This document shows, in pieces, positions 24,614 through 32,627 of a stretch of DNA of 44,426 nucleotides. Each line of letters begins with the position of its first letter. The first letter of the stretch is position 1. Source of the DNA: Nitrososphaerota archaeon. Lineage in GTDB: Archaea > Thermoproteota > Nitrososphaeria > Nitrososphaerales > Nitrosopumilaceae. The notes beneath the pieces were generated by a model. It made no database searches, had not been told where the DNA came from, and saw only the letters and a list, made by a program, of their open reading frames with translations. The stretch spans positions 1 to 44,426 of the forward strand of contig JAJPKL010000016.1 of assembly GCA_021323705.1 (NCBI GenBank). The letters are read 5' to 3'. The position numbers and the translations under genes are program-made.

Positions 24614-25198
24614 TCAACTAACACTCTGAGTGTTTAATGTAGTAGGCTCGACATGAAGCGCTGTAGAACAGAACTTGCATTGGTAGGAAAATTTTCGACT
24701 TTGCTCTATTGCATCATCTATGTTTTTTTGCATAGGGAGTAGTTCGGAATATTTTTTATTGCATGCGGAGCAAGTTATCTGAAAATGCGTTATGGAAGAA
24801 TTGGATTGAGAAAAGATTTCTCGCATCTTTGAGATTATTTGGTATATGTTGTATTTGAAATCGCCTCTCTGAAACGTTATATGTTGCTGTTCCTCAATGA
24901 AGCCCTTGATATCGATCCCCTTTTCTACAACTGAAATTACGGGTATGTTTTTGGCAGTGGCATATCCAATTTCTTGGTTTAACCACATTGTATTGGTGCT
25001 GTTGAATGTGATAAGAGCTATTGCAAGATTGGAGCTATTGAGACCATCTTTAATTTTATGTACTAAACTCTTTCCATCCTGTGTTATCCATTCTGGAATG
25101 TAGATGTCGATGTCTTCTAGCCTAGATAAGGTATCATAAAGCTCTTTTACGTTGCTTTCGTCGCCTGTGGCGTAACTTATGAACACTCTGTATTTCAT
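24614..25198 (-). CDS. TIR-domain protein with C-terminal zinc ribbon
   Basis: Protein of 194 residues. The TIR domain (about 1-125) begins YRVFISYATGDESNV and has the catalytic-position glutamate E76 in WLNQEIGYATAKNIPVI, as in TIR NAD-cleaving enzymes. The C-terminal 55 residues form a zinc ribbon (CSACNKKY ... YQCKFCSTALHV). Microbial TIR proteins often degrade NAD, some in anti-phage defence; whether this one is active is inference. It begins 21 bp after a four-CBS gene on the same strand, so it may be part of that transcript; no separate regulon box was found. Confidence 0.85.
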   Translation of the reverse strand: MKYRVFISYATGDESNVKELYDTLSRLEDIDIYIPEWITQDGKSLVHKIKDGLNSSNLAIALITFNSTNTMWLNQEIGYATAKNIPVISVVEKGIDIKGFIEEQQHITFQRGDFKYNIYQIISKMREIFSQSNSSITHFQITCSACNKKYSELLPMQKNIDDAIEQSRKFSYQCKFCSTALHVEPTTLNTQSVS

Positions 25199-25219
25199 TT
25201 TTGTATTGACATAAATGTA

Positions 25220-25990
25220 TTATGGCCTTCTAAACGCATCTACTATATCGCGAGCTGTTACTATCCCTACCACTTTATCTTTGTCGGTGAGAGGTAATCG
25301 CTTTATCTTGTTTATTGCCATTATTTCAGCAGCATCATTTCCTCTTATTCCAAGTCTAGCGGTGACAAGTGGAGCCGAAGAATATTTTTCAAGACGGTCT
25401 TGCAAGTCGACATCTTTGGTAAGCACTCTAGTTAACAAATCTCTCTCAGTAAAGATCCCTTCATAACTGCCGTTCTCTTTTGATATGAGTACGCTGCCAA
25501 CCTTTTTTGAATACATTATCTTTACTGCTTTGAATATGGAGTCATAATAAACACAGCCGTATATTTTGCCTCTTATTACGTCATCCAAAAGTGGGTTTCC
25601 GCCCGTTGTACGCAGTCCTCGTAACATATCTGAGGCAGTTATGATGCCGACCAGTTTTTTATACTCAAACACAAGTAGTCGCTTCTTTTCTTCCAGCATC
25701 TTCTTTGCTGCATCAATAACAAGATCCCCTGGGGTGACTACTGCAAATCGTTTGGTTGGCACATCCTTGACTTGCATATCTGGTATTGTACCTTCTTTTA
25801 CAATATATGATAAAATTTCTCGCTCTGTTAAGATGGTTGATGGTTTGTCGTCTTTGTCTATAATCAGATTTCCAATGTTTTTCTTTGCCATTATAGAGAT
25901 GGCATCCTGAAGATTGGTTTTGCTATCGACGCGTATTGGATCAAGAGTCATATAGTCTCCCACTCTGAGCTTAATGGTATCTAATACCAT
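25220..25990 (-). CDS. Four-CBS-domain protein
   Basis: Protein of 256 residues with two CBS pairs, paralogous to the neighbours at 22653 and 26054 (MTLDPIRVDSKTNLQDAI, TILTEREILSYIV, LVGIITASDMLRGL, YEGIFTERDLLTRVL, VVGIVTARDIVDAF). ATG 25990 has a TATA-like GTAAAATAG centred about 26 nt and a regulon box 43 nt upstream. The TIR gene follows by 21 bp, so the two are probably one operon. Confidence 0.92.
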   Translation of the reverse strand: MVLDTIKLRVGDYMTLDPIRVDSKTNLQDAISIMAKKNIGNLIIDKDDKPSTILTEREILSYIVKEGTIPDMQVKDVPTKRFAVVTPGDLVIDAAKKMLEEKKRLLVFEYKKLVGIITASDMLRGLRTTGGNPLLDDVIRGKIYGCVYYDSIFKAVKIMYSKKVGSVLISKENGSYEGIFTERDLLTRVLTKDVDLQDRLEKYSSAPLVTARLGIRGNDAAEIMAINKIKRLPLTDKDKVVGIVTARDIVDAFRRP

Positions 25991-26033
25991 GTGAGTACTT
26001 GATGTAAACCACTATTTTACTATGAAAACAGAA

Positions 26034-26047
26034 TATCAGTGGTGAGA
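26034..26047 (-). promoter_or_regulatory. TATCA-N4-TGATA box (CBS-TIR operon)
   Basis: TATCA-GTGG-TGAGA, one mismatch, 43 nt before ATG 25990. Confidence 0.65.
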
Positions 26048-26053
26048 ATCAGG

Positions 26054-26839
26054 TTATGTTTCGTCACCAAAGCTCCACTGGAACGCATCCACAATGTCTC
26101 TTGCTGTAACAATGCCAAACAATTTTTTTCCTTTGGTTAGACCCAATCGTTTGATGTTATGCTTTGACATTATCTTTGCAGCATCGCTTCCCTTTATTCT
26201 AGCTCCTACTGTGATTAACGGCGATGTGCAATAGCCGCCGACTGGATTTTGAACATCAGATTCGTTCAATAACACATTTACTAGCAAATCGCGTTCTGTG
26301 AACATTCCAAATGGTTGATCGTCCTTTGTGACTATGACACTACCAATTCTCTTATCATTCATTATTTTGCAAGCTTCGAGTACACTCTTATCATATTTTA
26401 CAGAGTACAGTTTTTTGCTTACAAACTCATCTAGGTCAGGATTATTTGTAGTACGCCTAAAGGCGCGTACCATGTCTGTTGCTGTAATTATTCCTACGAA
26501 CTTTTTGTTGTCGTCAAAGACAAGAAGTCTTGATTTTTGTGATATCATTATCTTTGCAGCATCAATTATTCTACTTTGAAGATTAATGGCAACAAACTTG
26601 GTAGGTTTTATCTTGCCAACCGAAATATTTTGAATCTTCTTATGATTTACTAGATGTGAGAGGATCTCTCTTTCTGTTAGGATGCCAATCGGCTTGCGTC
26701 TTTCTTCTATGACAAGGTTTCCAATGTCATGTTCTGCCATCAGGTTTACTGCGTCTTGAAGACTGTATCCTTTGTTTACTGTTATCGGCCGTGGAGTCAT
26801 ATAGTCTGCCACTGTAAGCTCAGTTGTTTTTATTGCCAA
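26054..26839 (-). CDS. Four-CBS-domain protein
   Basis: About 261 residues, two CBS pairs (MTPRPITVNKGYSLQDAVNL, PIGILTEREILSHLV, FVGIITATDMVRAF, PFGMFTERDLLVNVL, LFGIVTARDIVDAFQ). It is closest to its neighbour at 25220, a likely tandem duplication. The 5' end has three successive in-frame TTG codons (26845, 26842, 26839) and no ATG. The third is chosen since it puts the palindrome 43 nt upstream and a TTTATTAC TATA about 28 nt upstream. Confidence 0.9.
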   Translation of the reverse strand: MAIKTTELTVADYMTPRPITVNKGYSLQDAVNLMAEHDIGNLVIEERRKPIGILTEREILSHLVNHKKIQNISVGKIKPTKFVAINLQSRIIDAAKIMISQKSRLLVFDDNKKFVGIITATDMVRAFRRTTNNPDLDEFVSKKLYSVKYDKSVLEACKIMNDKRIGSVIVTKDDQPFGMFTERDLLVNVLLNESDVQNPVGGYCTSPLITVGARIKGSDAAKIMSKHNIKRLGLTKGKKLFGIVTARDIVDAFQWSFGDET

Positions 26840-26880
26840 CAACAAATCTCTATCAATAATGAGTAATAAACAAAATCCAA

Positions 26881-26898
26881 ATTATCAGTTTTGATAAA
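26881..26898 (-). promoter_or_regulatory. TATCA-N4-TGATA box, perfect core (CBS at 26839)
   Basis: TTATCA-GTTT-TGATAA; core 26883-26896, 43 nt before TTG 26839. Confidence 0.75.
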
Positions 26899-26967
26899 TG
26901 TCATATGATTTGTGACCGTCTTTGAATCTTCAATTTGGATAAAAACATTTTATTAGTATAGCCTGAT

Positions 26968-27003
26968 TTTCAAACTTGATATTCTTCGACTGATGTTATA
27001 ATG
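26968..27003 (+). promoter_or_regulatory. Regulon-type promoter upstream of SAM synthetase
   Basis: TTTCA-AACT-TGATA (26968-26981, one mismatch) followed by TTATAATG as TATA centred near 26998. By the usual spacing transcription would begin near 27026, where an ATG opens a 23-codon frame rather than the SAM synthetase itself. Confidence 0.5.
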
Positions 27004-27025
27004 TAATAATCTGTCAATTTTTTTT

Positions 27026-27097
27026 ATGCTGATCTCAATTCCGCATATAAAATGTAGTTATCGGTTTAAGCTGAAAAATCTATTAGATAAATTATGA
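27026..27097 (+). CDS. Candidate 23-residue leader peptide before SAM synthetase
   Basis: ATG 27026 is 44 nt from the regulon box, the same distance as the leaderless starts elsewhere. The frame encodes 23 residues (MLISIPHIKCSYRF..., lysine-rich end), and its TGA overlaps the SAM synthetase ATG as ATGA, allowing coupled translation. It contains no methionine beyond the start. Only position and overlap support it; another TATA-like TTTAAG at about 27066 could drive SAM synthetase alone. Confidence 0.4.
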   Translation: MLISIPHIKCSYRFKLKNLLDKL

Positions 27098-28293
27098 ATA
27101 CATCTAACATCTTTGTAGAACGATCAAAGGACGTTGCTACATTTGAAAAGAAGTTTGAGATTGTAGAACGAAAGGGCATAGGTCATCCCGATACAATATG
27201 TGACCTTATTATGGAAGAAATAGAGATTTCCCTATCCAAACTGTATCTGCAAACAACAGGCGTGGTCCAACACCACAATATGGATAAAGCCCTGTTAGTT
27301 GCAGGACAAAGCGAGCCTAGATTTGGTGGTGGAAAAATAACCAAACCCATCAAGCTTATCTTTGGTGACCGAGTGACATTTGGCGGCAATGTATCTAGAG
27401 CACAAATTGAAGAGATAATTACAAAAACATCTACCTCATGGTTTGAGAAGCACCTGCGATTTGTTAAAGAAGAACATCTTCAGTACCAGCTGGAAATAGG
27501 ACAAGCTTCTCAGGAACTCCGTTCAATCTTTGCATCATCTAAAGAAACTGGTGCAAATGATACCTCTGCACTAGTTGGATATGCGCCGTTGACAGACACA
27601 GAATATGCAGTTCTTCAAACAGAAAAATATCTCAATTCAAAACAATTCAAATCTGAGTTTATGGAATCAGGTGAAGACGTTAAAGTAATGGGTTTTAGAA
27701 ACAATGACTCCCTTGAGCTGACTATTGCTATGGCATTTGTTGACTCGTATGTTTCTTCTGAGCAACACTATTTTGAAAGAAAAAAAGAGATGATTCAGGC
27801 AATAAGTGATTTTCATAAAAAATTAGGAAAATTTCATGATGTCAAGATAGTGCTGAACAATCTAGACAAGAAAGGCCAAGGATTTGATGGCTTGTATCTC
27901 ACCGTTCTTGGAACGTCAGCGGATAGTTCAGATTCAGGTCAGGTAGGTAGAGGAAATCGCGCGAATCAACTAATTTCTCTTAGTAGACCGTCTGGTTCAG
28001 AAGCAATTGCTGGCAAGAATGCTGTTAGCCATATAGGAAAAATCTACAACTTGCTGTGCTTCAAGCTGGCAGGTGAGATATGCCAACGAGTTTCTGGTAT
28101 TGATGAGGTTTTTGTTTGGATGTATAATGCCATTGGCCAGCCCATAAATCAACCAAAGGCAATAGTTGTTCAGCCTGTAACCAAGAAAGAAACCTTCCAA
28201 GTATCAGAAATAAACGATATCATAGAAGAAAACCTGTCAAAACTGGATGATTTTTGCAGATATCTGATGTCTGGCAAGGTTATGGTGGCATGA
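27094..28293 (+). CDS. mat: S-adenosylmethionine synthetase, archaeal type
   Basis: Methionine adenosyltransferase of the archaeal family, making SAM from methionine and ATP. The 399-residue protein is full length, with N-terminal FEIVERKGIGHPDTICD, HHNMDKALLVAGQSEPRFGGG and the C-terminal GRGNRANQLISLSRPSGSEA. It is unrelated in sequence to bacterial MetK. It is expected to be essential and highly expressed in the methyl-transfer economy. Its 5' region contains a possible leader ORF and a regulon-type promoter, unusual for such a housekeeping gene. Confidence 0.96.
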   Translation: MNTSNIFVERSKDVATFEKKFEIVERKGIGHPDTICDLIMEEIEISLSKLYLQTTGVVQHHNMDKALLVAGQSEPRFGGGKITKPIKLIFGDRVTFGGNVSRAQIEEIITKTSTSWFEKHLRFVKEEHLQYQLEIGQASQELRSIFASSKETGANDTSALVGYAPLTDTEYAVLQTEKYLNSKQFKSEFMESGEDVKVMGFRNNDSLELTIAMAFVDSYVSSEQHYFERKKEMIQAISDFHKKLGKFHDVKIVLNNLDKKGQGFDGLYLTVLGTSADSSDSGQVGRGNRANQLISLSRPSGSEAIAGKNAVSHIGKIYNLLCFKLAGEICQRVSGIDEVFVWMYNAIGQPINQPKAIVVQPVTKKETFQVSEINDIIEENLSKLDDFCRYLMSGKVMVA

Positions 28294-28300
28294 TCCTTGT

Positions 28301-29359
28301 CTACAAAACAAACTCAAAGCGCTTTTCTTGATATCCTTTTTCCAGTTTTCCTACAATTGGAATATTGTTTCCACAAAACTTACACTTGTTATTGTCATCC
28401 AAATCCCATCTTAAAATATCAAAATTGAAGCGGTGTATTACGACCTTTCCACATTCAGGACAGTACGTATTTTCAAGGGGATGCCCAGGAACATTTCCTA
28501 CATAGGCGTACTTCAAACCCACTCTCTTTGCTATGGCATGATGTTTCTCAAGCGTTGAGATGGGAGTTTCAGGAAATTCCATCATTTTGTAATGTGGAAA
28601 GAATCTAAGAAAATGAATAGGCATCTCAGGTCCAAAAAGATCGTAAATAAATTTACAAAGTTTCTCAGCGTGTTCAAGATTGTCACCTACCTTAGGAACT
28701 ATAAGATCAGTAATTTCTACATGTATGTTGGTCTTGTCATGTATTTCAACTAATGTGTCAAAAACCCATTGTGAACTTGGTATTCCGACATATTGTCTCA
28801 CAAATCTTTCCTCACCATTTCCCTTAAAGTCTACCGTTATGCAATCCAAAAACTCATTCATCATCTTAACAGACTGTGGAGTTCCATAACCATTTGAAAC
28901 GAATATGTTAAACAATCCCTTTTTTCGTGCAAGAATTCCACAATCTCTTGCGTATTCTAAAAAGATACTAGGCTCATTGTATGTATAGGCAATTCCCTGC
29001 GTCTTGTATTCCAGGGCCAAATCCACAACTTGTTCTGGAGAAATATCTGTGCCTTCGATTTTTCGTCTTTGACTTAGGTCATAATTTTGACAATATTTGC
29101 ATAACCAGTTGCATCCAGTGGTACCAATAGAAAAAACTCGTGACCCTGGTCTATAATGAGTTACAGGCTTTTTTTCTATCGGGTCCACATGACACGCAGC
29201 AACTTTTCCGTATACATAAAGTACAAGTTTTCCATCCTTATTTCCTCTAATTCCACAAAGGCCTATCTGATCCTTGCCTAACTCGCAATATCTTCCACAT
29301 GCCAAGCATCTCACTTTGTCATTTGGCAATCTCTCATAGAGAACAGCCTCTTTATTCAC
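28301..29359 (-). CDS. amrS: AmmeMemoRadiSam-type radical SAM enzyme (AmrS)
   Basis: Radical SAM protein of 352 residues with the [4Fe-4S] motif CNWLCKYC (about residues 82-89), an N-terminal cysteine cluster (CLACGRYCELGKDQIGLCGIRG) and a C-terminal rubredoxin-like zinc-binding part (CPECG ... CKFCG). It matches AmrS, formerly annotated as PFL-activating-like. The usual partners AmmeMemo (AMMECR1, Memo) are not in this window, and no glycyl-radical enzyme is present, so the target is unknown. It is convergent with SAM synthetase. The regulon box lies 42 nt before the ATG. Confidence 0.9.
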   Translation of the reverse strand: MNKEAVLYERLPNDKVRCLACGRYCELGKDQIGLCGIRGNKDGKLVLYVYGKVAACHVDPIEKKPVTHYRPGSRVFSIGTTGCNWLCKYCQNYDLSQRRKIEGTDISPEQVVDLALEYKTQGIAYTYNEPSIFLEYARDCGILARKKGLFNIFVSNGYGTPQSVKMMNEFLDCITVDFKGNGEERFVRQYVGIPSSQWVFDTLVEIHDKTNIHVEITDLIVPKVGDNLEHAEKLCKFIYDLFGPEMPIHFLRFFPHYKMMEFPETPISTLEKHHAIAKRVGLKYAYVGNVPGHPLENTYCPECGKVVIHRFNFDILRWDLDDNNKCKFCGNNIPIVGKLEKGYQEKRFEFVL

Positions 29360-29401
29360 GCTTGAGATTCTTTATCAAGTCATATTAACATGATAACCAG
29401 T

Positions 29402-29415
29402 TCTCATCTCTGGAA
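29402..29415 (-). promoter_or_regulatory. TATCA-N4-TGATA box, weak copy (AmrS)
   Basis: TCTCA-TCTC-TGGAA, three mismatches, 42 nt before ATG 29359. It overlaps another inverted repeat, TTCTCAT ... ATGAGAA (29401-29421). TCTCA half-sites also occur at the CBS-C2H2 and ABC promoters. Confidence 0.4.
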
Positions 29416-29488
29416 ATGAGAAAAAGACGAAATTATTGAGGATAGTACATTTTGATATTTAACATGTCAAAAAATACATTATGATGTT

Positions 29489-29833
29489 CTAATTTCCCGG
29501 AATTCCGGCATTAGGAACAACCTCTACTTGAACTGAACCATTGTTGAAAAGAGCAATTATTGCCTTTATCTTGCTCTTGTAAAGAAAGAATCTCTTGCCA
29601 TCTTCGCTTATTGTACCTGAAATGGACAAAAGTTTATGGTCATGCAGTTGCTGTATTCTCCTATATGCTGTGCTGATTGGCACATTGCATTCCTGGCTTA
29701 GTTGCTTTGCTGATTTGGGAAGTTCGCTTGTAGATTCAAGTATTGCACGACAATATTTGTCTGCTTGAATCTCAAGAAGAAAATCCTTTGTTGCTTGCTC
29801 TTCCACTGGTTTTCCTTTTTGTAACACTTGCAT
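29489..29833 (-). CDS. Winged-helix (ArsR-like) transcriptional regulator, paralogue 2
   Basis: Protein of 114 residues, paralogue of the regulator at 13993: same MQVL start, helix-turn-helix LSQECNVPISTAYRRIQQLH, wing LLSISGTISEDGKRFFLYKSK and the C-terminal FNNGSVQVEVVPNAG. The frame is open 16 codons further upstream (to 29881), but ATG 29833 is supported by alignment with the paralogue and by a TATA box 25 nt upstream. The promoter is conserved with that of paralogue 1, so the pair may regulate each other (inference). The first small RNA lies divergently just upstream. Confidence 0.85.
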   Translation of the reverse strand: MQVLQKGKPVEEQATKDFLLEIQADKYCRAILESTSELPKSAKQLSQECNVPISTAYRRIQQLHDHKLLSISGTISEDGKRFFLYKSKIKAIIALFNNGSVQVEVVPNAGIPGN

Positions 29834-29854
29834 AGGAAAGTATGAAATCTGTTT

Positions 29855-29890
29855 GATATAACCAGCAGGACTGCTTTGCACTACATTGCA
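29855..29890 (-). promoter_or_regulatory. Promoter of HTH paralogue 2, conserved with paralogue 1
   Basis: TATA (TTATATC, minus strand) at 29855-29861 and TGCTTTGC-ACT-ACATTGCA at 29872-29890, an imperfect version of the TGCATTGC palindrome at 14374-14392. About 35 of 43 bases match the other promoter by eye. Confidence 0.6.
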
Positions 29891-29912
29891 TACAGTATTG
29901 AAAAAATATTGA

Positions 29913-29948
29913 AACCAAACTTGATAATCAAAAATGGTCTTTTATATG
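29913..29948 (+). promoter_or_regulatory. Regulon-type promoter of small RNA 1
   Basis: AACCA-AACT-TGATA (29913-29926, two mismatches) then TTTATATG as TATA centred near 29944. TATA + 26 and box + 44 both predict transcription start at 29970. Confidence 0.55.
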
Positions 29949-29969
29949 ATGGAGCATATAGGATATTGG

Positions 29970-30078
29970 ACGTAAGCGAACCTAGAAAAACAGGACTTTT
30001 TGGAGTTCTGATCTTTAGGACAACGGATGATCAAAGGATCATCACGATCTGAATCTTGGAACGTTTGCGTCCCTATTT
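29970..30078 (+). ncRNA. Candidate structured small RNA 1 (two-copy family)
   Basis: Non-coding segment co-linear with 33959-34067. From the predicted start, the AAAGG of the conserved core is at offset 63 in both copies and the CCCT before the 3' T-rich end at offset 104 in both. Hairpins: CAGGAC/GTTCTG (29991-30010); GATGATC-AAAG-GATCATC (30026-30043); GAT-CTGA-ATC (30046-30055). GATCTGAATCTTG (30046-30058) is identical in both. The 3' end CCCTATTT could be a terminator. The downstream gene at 30164 has its own TATA (near 30137), so this is not simply its 5' leader. Ends are predictions. Confidence 0.65.
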
Positions 30079-30163
30079 GAAATTCAAAAATTTTCTGTTT
30101 GATATACAAAACATCGTCAATTATGAGGTAAATCATTATAGGCATTCTATTCGTTAAAACCAT

Positions 30164-30568
30164 GTGAGAGTAATTGTATGCGGTCCAATAGGAAACAAAG
30201 GAATAGGCAAAATTAAGAAAATGTCTGATTTCTTGACAAAGAATGGTTTTGAAGTAACAAACCAATTTGTCCTCAATAAAATGGATTATTCTAACATTCG
30301 TGACTTTAGATCTAGAAAAAGACTTGCCAAATCTATTGTCAGACATGATTTGAAACAGGTCAAAAACTCTGATGTACTAGTAGTGCTTGCAACCCCTAGT
30401 TTTGGTTCTGCTATGGAAATGTTTTTTGCAAAGAATCTTGGAAAAAAGACAATCCTCTTCTCTGAAAAACCAATCCCCAGTCCATGGCCAGTCAATTATG
30501 CCGATTTTATATCAAAAAATAAAAACTCCTTGCTCGGTATACTAAAAAAGATTGAAAACAAAAAATAA
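30164..30568 (+). CDS. Nucleoside 2-deoxyribosyltransferase-like protein
   Basis: Protein of 134 residues resembling nucleoside 2-deoxyribosyltransferases, which exchange bases on deoxynucleosides or hydrolyse deoxynucleotides. Seen: N-terminal VIVCGPIGNKG, then SDVLVVLATPSFGSAMEMFFAKNLGKKTILF, where the Glu of GSAMEM fits the family's catalytic glutamate. GTG 30164 is the start; TATTATAGG centres about 27 nt upstream. Substrate unknown; a NAD-related or nucleotide-salvage job would fit the next two genes, which are convergent. Confidence 0.75.
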   Translation: MRVIVCGPIGNKGIGKIKKMSDFLTKNGFEVTNQFVLNKMDYSNIRDFRSRKRLAKSIVRHDLKQVKNSDVLVVLATPSFGSAMEMFFAKNLGKKTILFSEKPIPSPWPVNYADFISKNKNSLLGILKKIENKK

Positions 30569-30576
30569 AAATTATT

Positions 30577-31188
30577 CTAGGCTTTTGTTTTCTCAAGCAA
30601 ATGTATTATCTCAGACATCTTGAGAATTTTGGCCCCATAGTTTTGCTTCATGTAGTCTAATCCAAATTTATGATCCTTTTCCGTAAATGCAGTAACTCCA
30701 TCTTCTGGTACTATGACTTCAAATCCTCTTACAAAGGCATCATAGGCAGTATGCTTTGCACATATGTTTGTGTGGATTCCCACGATGATTAAACAGTCAG
30801 GACCTCTTCCACCGAATTTCTTCTTAAGCAGGCTTTGTAGTTTTGTGTTGTAAAATGCACTATAGGTTCTCTTGGGAACTATGTAATCAAATTTGGATGG
30901 TTTCAGATCATTGATTATCTTGGCACCAGTAGTGCCCTTTAGTGCATGCTGCCCCCACAACTTGAATTCATATGAATCATTTTTTTGATGCGCATCATTG
31001 CAAAAGAAGACGGGTACCTCAATATCTTTTGTAGTCTCAAGCAGTGACTGGATTTTTGGTATTATCTTCTTTGCCCTAACGCACTTTAGTTTTCCATAAA
31101 TAAAATCATTTAACATGTCTACAACTAGAACAGCATAGTGCTTGTTTTCTTCTCTCTTTGTCACCTGCATACCTCCATCTTTTCTCAT
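30577..31188 (-). CDS. Isochorismatase-family hydrolase, probable nicotinamidase
   Basis: Cysteine hydrolase of 203 residues. The catalytic triad is visible: Asp in LVVDMLNDF, Lys in VPKRTYSAF and Cys in GIHTNICAKHTAYDA. It overlaps the nicotinate phosphoribosyltransferase stop by four bases (ATGA), and that partnership strongly favours nicotinamidase (nicotinamide to nicotinate, PncA function) over other family members. The start could also be ATG 31170 (MQVTKREE). Together the two genes form a nicotinamide salvage operon. Confidence 0.86.
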   Translation of the reverse strand: MRKDGGMQVTKREENKHYAVLVVDMLNDFIYGKLKCVRAKKIIPKIQSLLETTKDIEVPVFFCNDAHQKNDSYEFKLWGQHALKGTTGAKIINDLKPSKFDYIVPKRTYSAFYNTKLQSLLKKKFGGRGPDCLIIVGIHTNICAKHTAYDAFVRGFEVIVPEDGVTAFTEKDHKFGLDYMKQNYGAKILKMSEIIHLLEKTKA

Positions 31189-32564
31189 TGCACCTTAAAT
31201 GATCTTGTTATTTCCTCTAGTTTTTCACTGTATCTTACTGGAAAAGTTTCCGGAATGTAATCAATTCTTTTAAACTCGCTTTGTAGTGTGCTCCTTTGTG
31301 TTACGTGAAACTTTCGAATCTCCTTGATGCTTGGAAGTCTTTTTTTCATCCTTCCTTTTTCCATAACTTTTTGCATCAATGGTATACTATCTTCAAAAAC
31401 CTCATCGTCTAAACCAATTATGTCGTGTTTTATTAAACCGGCTTCATAAAACCGAAAGACCTGCTTTGGGCCAGGATGTGTCTTCTTGCCGGGGCTGGTT
31501 TTGAGTTTGTAAATCAATCTGTATTTGTCGTTTCCAATAGGCTCTTTGACCCCCACCAACTTGTACACACCATTCATTGCAGGATCATCTCTTGAAGTAG
31601 CAAGTTCAGTGCCCACTCCAAAGATATCAATAGGCGCACCGCGCTGTACCAAATCATAAATTATGTATTCGTTGAGATCACCGCTTGCCATTATTTTGGT
31701 GTCCTTGTATCCAGCTTTATCTAGAATTTTGCGTGATTTGATACTTAGAAGATAAAGATCACCACTGTCTAATCTTATTCCTTTTGTCCTCAAACCAGAT
31801 TTTACTATCTTTCTTACCGCTTCCAGAGAATCATAGGTATCTACCAAGAGCATTCCTTCTGGAAAAACTTTTGAAAATTCCATAAAAGAATCCATTTCTT
31901 TATCGAAATTCATAACATAGGAATGTGCCATGGTGCCAAAGATTGGGATTCCCATCTTGTGTCCTGCAAGTGTGTTTGACGTACCAACGCAACCACCGAT
32001 ATAGCTTGCCCGCGCTGCAAGAAGAGCTGCTTGTGGACCGTGCGCCCTTCTAAACCCAAATTCAACTACATCCTTGTTTCCTGCAACATTGATTATTCTG
32101 GATGTCTTTGTAGCAATAAGACTTTGAAAATTAACCATTGACAGCAGAAACGTCTCAACAATCTGAGCCTCAATTATTGGGCCCTCTACTCGAAGAAGGG
32201 GCTCATTTGGGAACAATATTGTCCCTTCGGGGACTGCCCAGACATCTCCTGTGAACCTGAAATTCCTAAGATATTCAAAAAAATCATTACCTAGATTCTC
32301 AAAGGATTTGTCAGACTTCAAAAAGGATATGGTGTCTTCATTAAATTCTAGATCATTTAGATAGGATAAGGCCTGCTCAAGCCCAGTTGCCACCATGTAT
32401 GCCCTGTTTTTTGGAAGCTTTCTGACAAACAATTCAAAGATGCCCCTCCTTTCTGTTTGCTTTGAACTAAAGTATGCTGCAGCCATCGTCAGTTCATAAT
32501 AATCAGTTGCTAGTCCAAATTCATCGGGCAATACTATTAGGTTATCGTCTTTTTGGTTTTTCAT
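31185..32564 (-). CDS. pncB: Nicotinate phosphoribosyltransferase
   Basis: NAPRTase of 459 residues that joins nicotinate to PRPP, giving nicotinate mononucleotide for NAD synthesis. Seen: N-terminal ATDYYELTMAAAYF, EFGFRRAHGPQAALLAARAS with the conserved RR/H region, GTMAHSYVMNFD, and KGIRLDSGDLYLLS. Length fits the family. It is first in the operon with nicotinamidase. A box-like TATCA-TCAA-TGAAA and TATATTAAA upstream suggest a start about 42 nt before the ATG, so unlike its neighbours this message would have a short leader. Confidence 0.93.
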   Translation of the reverse strand: MKNQKDDNLIVLPDEFGLATDYYELTMAAAYFSSKQTERRGIFELFVRKLPKNRAYMVATGLEQALSYLNDLEFNEDTISFLKSDKSFENLGNDFFEYLRNFRFTGDVWAVPEGTILFPNEPLLRVEGPIIEAQIVETFLLSMVNFQSLIATKTSRIINVAGNKDVVEFGFRRAHGPQAALLAARASYIGGCVGTSNTLAGHKMGIPIFGTMAHSYVMNFDKEMDSFMEFSKVFPEGMLLVDTYDSLEAVRKIVKSGLRTKGIRLDSGDLYLLSIKSRKILDKAGYKDTKIMASGDLNEYIIYDLVQRGAPIDIFGVGTELATSRDDPAMNGVYKLVGVKEPIGNDKYRLIYKLKTSPGKKTHPGPKQVFRFYEAGLIKHDIIGLDDEVFEDSIPLMQKVMEKGRMKKRLPSIKEIRKFHVTQRSTLQSEFKRIDYIPETFPVRYSEKLEEITRSFKVQ

Positions 32565-32627
32565 ATTTGATGAACATTCCTTTTCATTTTCGTACTTCCT
32601 CTAAGGTAAGGTATGGTATTCTTTAAC

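Noticed and set aside
29945-30053. C/D-box sRNA reading of small RNA 1 (ATGATGG and CTGA motifs)
   Set aside because: The C-to-D' spacing is about 60 nt, far from the roughly 12 nt of archaeal C/D RNAs, and copy 2 lacks the first CTGA.
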